Source: Candidatus Levybacteria bacterium RIFCSPLOWO2_01_FULL_38_21 (GTDB lineage: Bacteria > Patescibacteriota > Microgenomatia > Levybacterales > UBA12049). From it: a stretch of 34,710 bases of DNA. Positions within the stretch are counted from its first letter, which is position 1, and each line of letters begins with the position of its first letter. The DNA is taken from positions 1-34,710 of the forward strand of contig MFOT01000011.1 of assembly GCA_001782475.1 (NCBI GenBank), written 5' to 3'. A program made the translations under genes and the position numbers. Shown here piece after piece: positions 8,076 through 14,849 of this stretch. The notes beneath the pieces were generated by a model. It had not been told where the DNA came from, made no database searches, and saw only the letters and a program-made list of their open reading frames with translations.

Positions 8076-8152
8076 AAAATGTTTTGGATTTTTGAATATT
8101 TAAATTTAAATATTGTTTAGAATTTAGAGTTTCGAATTTAGAATTTAAAAGA
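8076..8152. repeat. Iterated GAATTTAGAATTT-type repeat with 20-bp perfect palindrome
   Basis: Includes the perfect palindrome AATATTTAAATTTAAATATT (8095-8114) and tandem units of the form AGAATTTAGAGTTTCGAATT. It lies just after the pilin gene ending at 8145. The same class occurs at 22606-22672 and 19086-19116. Confidence 0.6.
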
Positions 8153-8456
8153 ATTTTATATTAAAAAATCCACTGACAAAATTTATTATAAAGAAAGCCA
8201 AAAGTACTACAACAAGTCCTACTACTGCGTAAGTTAACTTGAGTCTTGCCTGTTCTATTCTTTGTTTATCGCCGCCTGACACGATCCATTGTATTCCTCC
8301 CTGAATAAGATAAAAAAAGGTTATTACAATAGCACCTACAAAAAGTATAGTAATTCCAATTTGTATAATTTTCTGTCCTGTGTTAATTCCCCCGGTGGGA
8401 ACACCGCTCGGCGCATTTATCGGGATTCCACTTATTGAAAGAGATAGGTACTTCAT
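8145..8456 (-). CDS. VirB2-like T4SS pilin
   Basis: This 103-residue protein has two membrane helices (about 28-52 and 72-98) with the loop GGIQWIVSGGDKQRIEQARL, the same motif as the other pilins here. The N-terminus (LSISGIPINAPSGVPTGGIN) is polar and Gly/Pro-rich and should be outside. It is the third short VirB2-like pilin of the locus and is separated from the other two by the BrnT/CopG pair. The paralogues differ in their ends but keep the loop, which suggests different pilus subunits rather than simple copies. Confidence 0.78.
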   Translation of the reverse strand: MKYLSLSISGIPINAPSGVPTGGINTGQKIIQIGITILFVGAIVITFFYLIQGGIQWIVSGGDKQRIEQARLKLTYAVVGLVVVLLAFFIINFVSGFFNIKFF

Positions 8457-8515
8457 AAAAATTCAAATAACAAATCCCAAATTGCAAATAAATATCAAGC
8501 TCCAAAAATAAAAAA

Positions 8516-8872
8516 CTATTTATTAACTATTGACGAAAAAATTTTTTTAAGTTCAACAGCTTCATTAAAAAGAGCTAACCCCTCATTTTTATATTCTACA
8601 TCATTTATTTCGATAATCAACCGTAACCAGTAGGCAGATTCTTTTGCCTCTTTTCGGCAAATTTTTGTTCGCATCATAAAGTCTTTCTTACTTAAGGCTT
8701 CATTTGCCTCTATATAATTGGCTCCAATAGAGCCGGAAGATCTTATTAATTGTTTACCATCTTCTATATTTGTTATTGTTTTTGGAAGTTTTTTAACGAA
8801 TAATCTTATTTTTTTAGCAAATTCAAAAGTGCGGTCTTCTAGATCATAGGGTTTATTTTGATTTTGGCTCAT
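8516..8872 (-). CDS. Four-helix-bundle protein (S23/IVP family)
   Basis: The 118-residue product has DLEDRTFEFAKKIRLFVKKLP, then QLIRSSGSIGANYIEANEALSKKDF and RKEAKESAYWLRLI, the conserved S23-family core. It lies between two pilin-type genes. Its flanks (8457-8515 and 8873-8911) are low-complexity, with repeated forms such as AAATCCCAAATTGCAAAT. It is the second of three such genes inserted in the T4SS block and belongs to a different subgroup from the one at 6026 (short N-terminus, SSGSIGANYIEAN instead of GGNIAEGFGR). Function unknown. Confidence 0.85.
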   Translation of the reverse strand: MSQNQNKPYDLEDRTFEFAKKIRLFVKKLPKTITNIEDGKQLIRSSGSIGANYIEANEALSKKDFMMRTKICRKEAKESAYWLRLIIEINDVEYKNEGLALFNEAVELKKIFSSIVNK

Positions 8873-8911
8873 TGGATATTATTTGAGATTTGATGTTTGA
8901 TTTTTGGAATT

Positions 8912-10264
8912 TTATTTACCTAGTCCTGGGATTTTAAGGATATCAACCCCAATTATTTGCAAAATTACCAATGAGAAAATTATGAAGATAAGTCCGATTA
9001 TTGCGGCAACCAACTGATCTCTGGCTGCCTGCAATGCCTCTGGTTTTCCTTGCGATGCAATGAGCTGATACCCAGAATAAATAATAAGAAGAAGCGCAAT
9101 TCCTCCTGAGAGACCAAGAACAATACCAAAGATAGATTTTACAAAACCCGCAGGAGTTGTATCTATTTCTTCGGGAAATGCAGTTTTTACTTTTGCACAA
9201 CCACCACCAGGGCTTCGAAGAGAACAAGGCGGAGGAGGGGCTTTGAATGCATGTTCAATACCCTGGAGGTCTCTTCCGTTTGGGTCTGGTTCTGGTTTTC
9301 CGTCACAACTCGTAGAGTTTGGCGTTGGTTCTCCAATACAACCCTTCTCTGTTCCCACCTTAACTTTTATCCAGTAATAGGTAAAGCCTGCACTACAATC
9401 ACCACGGAATACACTTGAAAATGCCCCCTCATTCACTTGCTCATTAATTTTTATTAAATAATCTCCTTCTTCTTCTGGGCCAAACTCAACAATTCCCTGA
9501 TAAACTTTCTCACTGACCTTTTCCATAGTTGTGCATTTATATTCAATCAACTGATCTGGGTTAATTTGTTTTACAATCTCAACTGCATAGTTATTTCTAC
9601 CACCGTTATCGTATGGGCGTCTTGCCCCTATTATTTTTACTGTAATAGTATCTGAGGTTGTGGGATGAGGAGAAAGAAACGGGCCAACAAAAACCGTTGG
9701 ATAATAATGGACAACATAAATAGGTACCGTATCAATAACATTTTTAGGATTGTCTTTGTCGAGAATACTTACTCTATATGTATGCTGTCCCCAGAAATAA
9801 TCATTCTCCTCGCATCTAGGAGGCTCGCCCTGAGGCTCGCTTTTAGCTATTTTTAAACTTTCTTTTCCATCTGCGCAGACTGGGACATCAAGTATTCCAT
9901 GGCCTGACCCATCATCTTTAGCTGTTCTCTCTACAGATCTTCTTGCAGAACCGCCAACGCCAAATATACACGATTCTAAATCTGAATCAAGACACAAGTT
10001 GTAGGTTTTGTTAGCCACCAGACCTTTGAAGTGCACGATTACTGTATCTGTGTTTTCTGTAACGAGTGGAAGAGGCTCTCCCCCTGTCTGAAAACTCTCT
10101 GTTATGTCCTCCATTAGTTTTCTTGCGCTTGGATCAACTGGTTGGGGAGTAGGTTCATTTATAACTTCAATATCGTAGCTTGCAAAGGCTATTTTTTGGG
10201 GAAGGAAAATAAGTATTAGAAAAAGAAAAAATGCTATTATAGTTTTTGTAAAAATTCTTCTCAT
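8912..10264 (-). CDS. Exported protein with large ectodomain and C-terminal VirB2-like two-helix module
   Basis: The 450-residue product starts with a signal peptide (MRRIFTKTIIAFFLFLILIF). About 330 exported residues follow, beta-rich in character with many Cys, Pro and Gly, including PVYVVHYYPTVFVGPFLSPH-like strands and a C-rich proline segment. Residues ~362-450 are pilin-like: two membrane helices with the loop SGYQLIASQGKPEALQAARD, which aligns with the loops of the three short pilins. No ectodomain family is recognised. The architecture suggests a specialised T4SS subunit, for example a tip adhesin or a membrane-anchored pilus base. It is preceded by a -35/-10 pair that predicts a leaderless mRNA. 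Confidence 0.7.
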   Translation of the reverse strand: MRRIFTKTIIAFFLFLILIFLPQKIAFASYDIEVINEPTPQPVDPSARKLMEDITESFQTGGEPLPLVTENTDTVIVHFKGLVANKTYNLCLDSDLESCIFGVGGSARRSVERTAKDDGSGHGILDVPVCADGKESLKIAKSEPQGEPPRCEENDYFWGQHTYRVSILDKDNPKNVIDTVPIYVVHYYPTVFVGPFLSPHPTTSDTITVKIIGARRPYDNGGRNNYAVEIVKQINPDQLIEYKCTTMEKVSEKVYQGIVEFGPEEEGDYLIKINEQVNEGAFSSVFRGDCSAGFTYYWIKVKVGTEKGCIGEPTPNSTSCDGKPEPDPNGRDLQGIEHAFKAPPPPCSLRSPGGGCAKVKTAFPEEIDTTPAGFVKSIFGIVLGLSGGIALLLIIYSGYQLIASQGKPEALQAARDQLVAAIIGLIFIIFSLVILQIIGVDILKIPGLGK

Positions 10265-10270
10265 AAAAAT

Positions 10271-10299
10271 ATCGTATAAGAATTTTTGGTTAAATGCAA
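10271..10299 (-). promoter_or_regulatory. Promoter of ectodomain-pilin gene, predicted leaderless start
   Basis: Minus strand: TTGCAT, 17-nt spacer, TACGAT, ending 6 nt before the ATG at 10264. No Shine-Dalgarno sequence. Confidence 0.45.
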
Positions 10300-10307
10300 A
10301 TGTATTA

Positions 10308-10351
10308 ATTAATTAATAAATCCCGCACCACCTAATTTTTATTGGTGTGGG
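10308..10351 (-). terminator. Rho-independent terminator of the regulator gene
   Basis: Minus strand: stem CCCACACCA (10351-10343), 12-nt loop, stem TGGTGCGGG (10330-10322, nine pairs including one G-T), then ATTTATTAATTAATT. The first arm contains the last codons of the regulator. Confidence 0.6.
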
Positions 10352-11661
10352 GTAAATCTTATGCCCTTGCCTTTTAATGTTTGCAAGTGCTTTGGATTGT
10401 TGGGATCCTCCTCAATTTTTTTCCTGAGCCTGAAGATAAGCTGGTCCAAAGCCTGGTCGGTTACCCCTTCAGTTGTTTTTGCATCTTTCCAGACAGCTTT
10501 TATAATTTCTTCTCTTTCTATGATTTTATCGGGGTTTTCTAAAAGGAATTTCAATAATCTGAATTCAAATGATGTGAGGGTCTCGGAAAGTGAAAGATCT
10601 CCCCTTTTTATTTCATTAGTAGCAGGATCAAAAGAAATTGCTTCATTGCTTAATTGCTTCATTGTTGACGCGAACTCTTCAAAAATTGGGATTTTTATTT
10701 TTTTATTCTCAAAGAGACCGACATTTCTTAAGTAGTCCGACCCTTCATTTTTAAGAATAAGATTTTGTTCAGAGGGTGTTAGCGAATACCAGATTTCAAA
10801 ACAAGCTCCATAAATAGCTTTCTGCTCAAGCAAAAACCCTTGTAGGTTCTTTCTAGTTGCTAGTTGCAAGTCGCTAGTTGCTAAAGTCGCTTCCAGCGAT
10901 AATCTTGTCAGCTTACCGTGACCGTCGGTTAAAGAGATTACTTCTTCAACTGTTTTTTTGTCGATCTTTTTTCCTGAAACCTTCCCAAGATAGGATATTC
11001 TAAAATCAAGACCCGGTTTATCAAAAAGCGGTAAGTAAACAATATTCCCTGCCAAAAATTCGTAAAAATCCGCAAAAAGCATTGGCTCGATTAAATCCTC
11101 CAAAGGTCTATTGAGCGAAAAAATAACCGAGAATCTATATTTTGCCCGGTTTCGAAGAATTCTTAAGCTGGCAAAAAATTCCGCCTCAAGCATTGAGATA
11201 TATTCTTCAAACCTGTCAAAAAGAAAGACTACAGTCAGCTCTTTTTCAATACACATAAAATCAATTGCTCTTTTAAGACCTTGGAATAAAACAAGTTCGT
11301 CGTTTGAGACTACAGAGTCTTTAAAAATTTTGTCTAAAGCCTCATATTCTTCATTCATTTTTCGTTCTCTTAAAGAGTCCACAAGAGAAAGAAATATAAA
11401 TTTTGTAGCTTCAAAAAGCGGCTTTTTTCTGATTTCCGAAAAATTACAGAGCACAAAATGAAACCATTTTTGATTTTCTCCTAAATGTTTTTGCCTAACA
11501 GCGCGGTTATAAGATAAAAGCCCTAAAAGATTTGATCTTCCGACTCCGGGAAGTCCAATTAGCTGAACAGAATTCCCAGCCTTTACAAACTTTAGAATTT
11601 TCTCAATCTCCGGGAATCTTGAATTCGAAGGATACAAAGATTCAAAATGAACACTCTCCAT
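10339..11661 (-). CDS. P-loop ATPase with C-terminal OmpR/PhoB-type winged helix (putative T4SS-locus regulator)
   Basis: From the ATG at 11659-11661 the protein has 440 residues. The N-terminal part is an AAA/STAND-like NTPase with P-loop LIGLPGVGRSNLL, where the usual lysine is an arginine, and a Walker B-like VVFLFDRFEEY. The last ~75 residues are a winged-helix DNA-binding domain of the Trans_reg_C type (FEFRLLKFLLENPDKIIERE, then SQLIFRLRKKIEEDPNNP-like recognition helix and KGKGIRF). This architecture suggests a signal-sensing transcription factor. It is transcribed towards the T4SS genes, so it may control them; that is inferred. Two stretches inside the gene (10637-10666 and 10850-10891) are in-frame iterated repeats. 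Confidence 0.75.
   Translation of the reverse strand: MESVHFESLYPSNSRFPEIEKILKFVKAGNSVQLIGLPGVGRSNLLGLLSYNRAVRQKHLGENQKWFHFVLCNFSEIRKKPLFEATKFIFLSLVDSLRERKMNEEYEALDKIFKDSVVSNDELVLFQGLKRAIDFMCIEKELTVVFLFDRFEEYISMLEAEFFASLRILRNRAKYRFSVIFSLNRPLEDLIEPMLFADFYEFLAGNIVYLPLFDKPGLDFRISYLGKVSGKKIDKKTVEEVISLTDGHGKLTRLSLEATLATSDLQLATRKNLQGFLLEQKAIYGACFEIWYSLTPSEQNLILKNEGSDYLRNVGLFENKKIKIPIFEEFASTMKQLSNEAISFDPATNEIKRGDLSLSETLTSFEFRLLKFLLENPDKIIEREEIIKAVWKDAKTTEGVTDQALDQLIFRLRKKIEEDPNNPKHLQTLKGKGIRFTPHQ
10637..10666. repeat. Iterated GAAGCAATTAAGCAAT repeat inside the regulator gene
   Basis: Minus strand reads AATGAAGCAATTAAGCAATG and continues with GAAGCAAT, encoding KQLSNEA. The same type of unit (AGCAATGAAACAATTTAAC) occurs at 22678-22696. 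Confidence 0.5.
10850..10891. repeat. CTAG/GCAACTAG iterated repeat inside the regulator gene
   Basis: Minus strand has units GCAACTAG, GCGACTTG, GCAACTAG, GCAACTAG, encoding ATLATSDLQLATRK in frame. The same repeat lies outside the gene at 11661-11710 and 12084-12127. Confidence 0.65.
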
Positions 11662-11712
11662 AGCAATTAGCAACTAGAAACTAGCAACTAGCCACTAGTC
11701 GCTAGAAACTAG
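11662..11712. repeat. CTAG-type iterated repeat between regulator and four-helix-bundle gene
   Basis: Units AGCAACTAGAAACTAGC, AACTAGCCACTAGTCGCTAG and AAACTAGTC fill the whole gap and overlap the end of the four-helix-bundle gene. A matching array is on its other side at 12084-12127. Confidence 0.75.
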
Positions 11713-12082
11713 TCTTCTTTTGGTCGTTTCTAATATTTGTAATCATTTTATTTAACATTCTCATAATCTCACCCAGTTTTGATATTAGAATTGTATAATC
11801 TCTTTCTTGCAGAATTTCTATATTTTTGGCTATTTCCAGTTCAGTTTCAAGTTCTGCGCCCGATGCAAATGCAATTTGCAGAAATTGTCTGAATTCGGCT
11901 CTTCCTCCTCTACAGAAACCCTCAGCAATATTAGAGGGAATCGAGAAAGCAGCTCTTCTTATCTGATTGATTAAGCCATATTGTTCTGACTTTGGGAAAG
12001 ATTTAGTTACTTGAAATACTAGAGTTGCCAACTCCATCGACTTTTGCCAAACAATCAATTCTCTGTAAGATTTTACTTTCAT
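11702..12082 (-). CDS. Four-helix-bundle protein (S23/IVP family, classical form)
   Basis: The 126-residue product is a textbook member: YRELIVWQKSMELATLVFQV, then FPKSEQYGLINQIRRAAFSI, PSNIAEGFCRGGRAEFRQFL and ASGAELETELEIAK. The family forms four-helix bundles (often pentamers) of unknown function and is related to the Avd accessory protein of diversity-generating retroelements; no reverse transcriptase is present here. The gene is bracketed on both sides by CTAG-type iterated repeats, and one array runs into its 3' end. This is the clearest of the three repeat-bracketed copies. Confidence 0.9.
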   Translation of the reverse strand: MKVKSYRELIVWQKSMELATLVFQVTKSFPKSEQYGLINQIRRAAFSIPSNIAEGFCRGGRAEFRQFLQIAFASGAELETELEIAKNIEILQERDYTILISKLGEIMRMLNKMITNIRNDQKKTSF

Positions 12083-12083
12083 G

Positions 12084-12127
12084 TTTATACTAATGGCTAG
12101 TAACTAGTCGCTAGTCGCTTCTAGTTA
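12084..12127. repeat. CTAG-type iterated repeat upstream of four-helix-bundle gene
   Basis: Units ATGGCTAGTAACTAGTCGCT, AGTCGCTT and CTAGTTACTG form the left bracket of the repeat pair around 11702-12082. Confidence 0.7.
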
Positions 12128-12202
12128 CTGTAATTATATCGTCAGGATGCTGTAATGTAAACGTCAAGTAAAACTCCGCCGCTCGTTGTACACTCGCGGC
12201 AT

Positions 12203-14848
12203 ATGAAAGAGCAGGTAAGACCAACTCAATCGGAATTGACAATGAATTCTAATCCTCCTACACTTGATGTAAGAGGTACTATTTTTATGCCAGAAGGAAA
12301 TGGAGAACAGCCGCCAAAACAGCCCGAATCAAAGCCAAGTGCTCCTAAAATCGACCAACCTCAAAGACAAACAACAAAAGGAGTTTCTCCGAGGGAACTG
12401 AGAACCCCAGAAGGTATTGAAAAAGCAAGGAAAGCATGGGAAGAATTCAACGCTGGAAAATTGTTATCTGTTGATGAAAGAAGAACCCAGGAGATGATGG
12501 TTGATATGGGAATTCCACCAATGCCAGGAGGAGCTCCAGATATAGATTTAGCAGGCATTGGTGATTTAGAAATAAGAAATTTGGGGAATCAATATAACAG
12601 GCATTTGATGAATGCAGGTGAAAGTTCAGAAGTGCTTAGAGAGCTGTGGAGAGATTTAACAAATAAAACAGTTCGTCCTGAGCAAGAAGCAGATAAGATT
12701 CTTTTGCTGCAAAGGATTGACGAAGCTATAGCACACAGAAGAAATCAAGAAATTCAGGATGCTCTTGATGCCCGTACTGCTGCGCGGCAGGAGAGATTCG
12801 GTTTTTACTTGCAACCGGCAGATATAGATATTTTAAGAGAAGACCCGGTTAAATGGCTCGATGCGCAATTTGCTGTTTTATATAAACTTACGCAAGAAGG
12901 ACAGGAATTGACCTCACCAATAATTAATAATTTACAGACGGTTGCATCAGAAGCCATGAGATATGTCCAATATAACAGTCCTGATTTTTTGGATGAATTT
13001 CAAAGACTCTTTACCACCCGGTTTAATCTAATCCAAATGCGAACTGTGATTGGTTACAAAAGCATCGAGAGTATAAAGCAAACTGCTTATAGACTTCAGA
13101 TTCATGGACTAATGTATGGGATGAGCTTGGAAGAAGGACGGGTAGGATCAATGTTTAATAGACTTAATGAGCTATTAGAAGATGAGAGACTAAAATCAGA
13201 GAATATGCACGTATTTCCTGAAACCGTGAATAGACTGCAGGATAAATTAATTGAGGAACAAGACAGATTGCGAGATAAAGACGGTATTTTTGCTGGAAAA
13301 GAAAGAGAAGATATAGTTAGAGCTGTAAGAACTGCATTTGATATTTTTGTGTCCTCTCAAAGGATGGCAGTAATTGTTGCAAGAGGAAAACATCTCACAG
13401 AACTAGATGCGTATTTCGGTGATCCCGCTTCGGGTCCTTTAAATGTTTACAACTTGGACGATCTTTTGACAGGAAAATTCGGTATTTATAATATTCATGA
13501 AGAGGAATTTCTGAAAGAGATAGAACTCGATATGGCTCGTGACTCACTTATAAAGAAAGGTATTAATCCAAAATCTATCAGTGAACAAGAAAGAATAGAT
13601 TTAGGGATAAGACTTTTTAGAGATATTTTTGTTGTGCCAGATTTTTTTTCTTCCGGCTGGAGGATAAAAGGAATTTTAGATGCACTAGAGGAGAGACTTG
13701 GAGAGGAAGGAGCAAAAGACTTAGCCTTATTCATGAGATTAAGAAATGCTAAAGAGGAGGAGAGGAAAGACGCTTGGGGTAAAATTGCAAAATACAGACC
13801 CGAGGAAATTGTTAGGTTATTTAGAGAAAGAGATAATGGTAGATTGGATGCGTTATATGAGGGATTGAAAACCATAGATAATACATTAACTCTGACAGCC
13901 GAAGAGGAAGCCCAGGGAGTTACAATTTACGATAAATTTAAAGATAAATATGCAAGTTCTCTTAATATTTTAAGAGAACAAGGTTTTCAGAAAGATCTTC
14001 CTGAGCAGATCGATATGTCTAATTTAACGCAGGAACAGAAAGAAGTCTTAAATAGAGTCTTAGAAGATCAACAGGCAGGTAATAAGGTAGTACAAATATT
14101 TGTTCAAATGCAAAATTTTATTAGCGGGCAAAATATGATTAATGCTTTAGTAAATGATACCAAATTTGAAGATGTCTACAACCGAACCTTGCTCGTTGAC
14201 GATGCCCTATTAGACAAGCTCGAATCCGATAGGTGGAGAGTTGGAGATGAAGAGGCGACTGTTATGCCTCTTTCTAAAAGATACGGAGCAGATCAAGGTG
14301 GGGATGCATACGTGAGAATGTGGGGTGATACAGAAAATGGAATGAGAGCTGCTCAAAACTTAGTTAAATTTATAAAAACAGAAAACGGCGAGGAAAGGTC
14401 AAAATTTGCAATGGAATTTGCAGATGCGGCGAGTCTGTATAATGGCGAACAACAGAGAGCCAAGGGTATCCGATATACGATAGGGACTTTTTTAAATCTT
14501 TCAAAGTCGGATTTTATTTGGGATGCGCTTGGTATAGGTAAGCTCCCTTTTAGACGAGCAATGTCAAGAATAGAAAAAATCTATGGACCCCAGGCGCAAC
14601 CAAAAAGTAGAGACGAATTAAGAAAAGAATTGGATCAGATACATTCAATTTTAGTTTTTCATGCAAATACCGAAGAAGAAAAATTAGAGGCAGCGCGTTT
14701 TTATAAGGATCTTGAAGGTTTACTTGAAGTGACTGCAAAAGATGCGGTAAAAAGAAGAGCGGCTTCTTTACTCTTTTATCTTATATTGGCAGCAATTATA
14801 GAAGGGTATGAACTTTCCGGCGTTAAAGAAGTTACAGGTAAAAAATAA
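12203..14848 (+). CDS. Unknown 881-residue helical protein with C-terminal membrane segment
   Basis: I recognise no family. The first ~75 residues are Pro/Gln/Glu-rich and probably disordered (EQPPKQPESKPSAPKIDQPQ). The rest is highly charged and helical, rich in Glu, Arg and Leu, without a signal peptide, P-loop or metal-binding cluster. The last ~30 residues hold one hydrophobic segment (AASLLFYLILAAIIEGYEL), so it could be tail-anchored in the membrane. It is the only + gene in the T4SS region and converges on the VirB6-like gene, whose stop is 1 nt away. A short inverted repeat (GCCGC and GCGGC, 12178-12200) precedes the ATG, and no Shine-Dalgarno is seen. A cytoplasmic T4SS partner is possible but unproven. 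Confidence 0.7.
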   Translation: MKEQVRPTQSELTMNSNPPTLDVRGTIFMPEGNGEQPPKQPESKPSAPKIDQPQRQTTKGVSPRELRTPEGIEKARKAWEEFNAGKLLSVDERRTQEMMVDMGIPPMPGGAPDIDLAGIGDLEIRNLGNQYNRHLMNAGESSEVLRELWRDLTNKTVRPEQEADKILLLQRIDEAIAHRRNQEIQDALDARTAARQERFGFYLQPADIDILREDPVKWLDAQFAVLYKLTQEGQELTSPIINNLQTVASEAMRYVQYNSPDFLDEFQRLFTTRFNLIQMRTVIGYKSIESIKQTAYRLQIHGLMYGMSLEEGRVGSMFNRLNELLEDERLKSENMHVFPETVNRLQDKLIEEQDRLRDKDGIFAGKEREDIVRAVRTAFDIFVSSQRMAVIVARGKHLTELDAYFGDPASGPLNVYNLDDLLTGKFGIYNIHEEEFLKEIELDMARDSLIKKGINPKSISEQERIDLGIRLFRDIFVVPDFFSSGWRIKGILDALEERLGEEGAKDLALFMRLRNAKEEERKDAWGKIAKYRPEEIVRLFRERDNGRLDALYEGLKTIDNTLTLTAEEEAQGVTIYDKFKDKYASSLNILREQGFQKDLPEQIDMSNLTQEQKEVLNRVLEDQQAGNKVVQIFVQMQNFISGQNMINALVNDTKFEDVYNRTLLVDDALLDKLESDRWRVGDEEATVMPLSKRYGADQGGDAYVRMWGDTENGMRAAQNLVKFIKTENGEERSKFAMEFADAASLYNGEQQRAKGIRYTIGTFLNLSKSDFIWDALGIGKLPFRRAMSRIEKIYGPQAQPKSRDELRKELDQIHSILVFHANTEEEKLEAARFYKDLEGLLEVTAKDAVKRRAASLLFYLILAAIIEGYELSGVKEVTGKK

Positions 14849-14849
14849 T

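Noticed and set aside
8943-9227. 94-codon minus-strand ORF within the ectodomain-pilin gene
   Set aside because: It is a second frame of the pilin-like C-terminal region; Cys/Trp-rich nonsense composition and no start context.
11702-12082. Four-helix-bundle protein as Avd of a diversity-generating retroelement
   Set aside because: Avd is a relative, but there is no reverse transcriptase, template repeat or variable-repeat target anywhere in the window.
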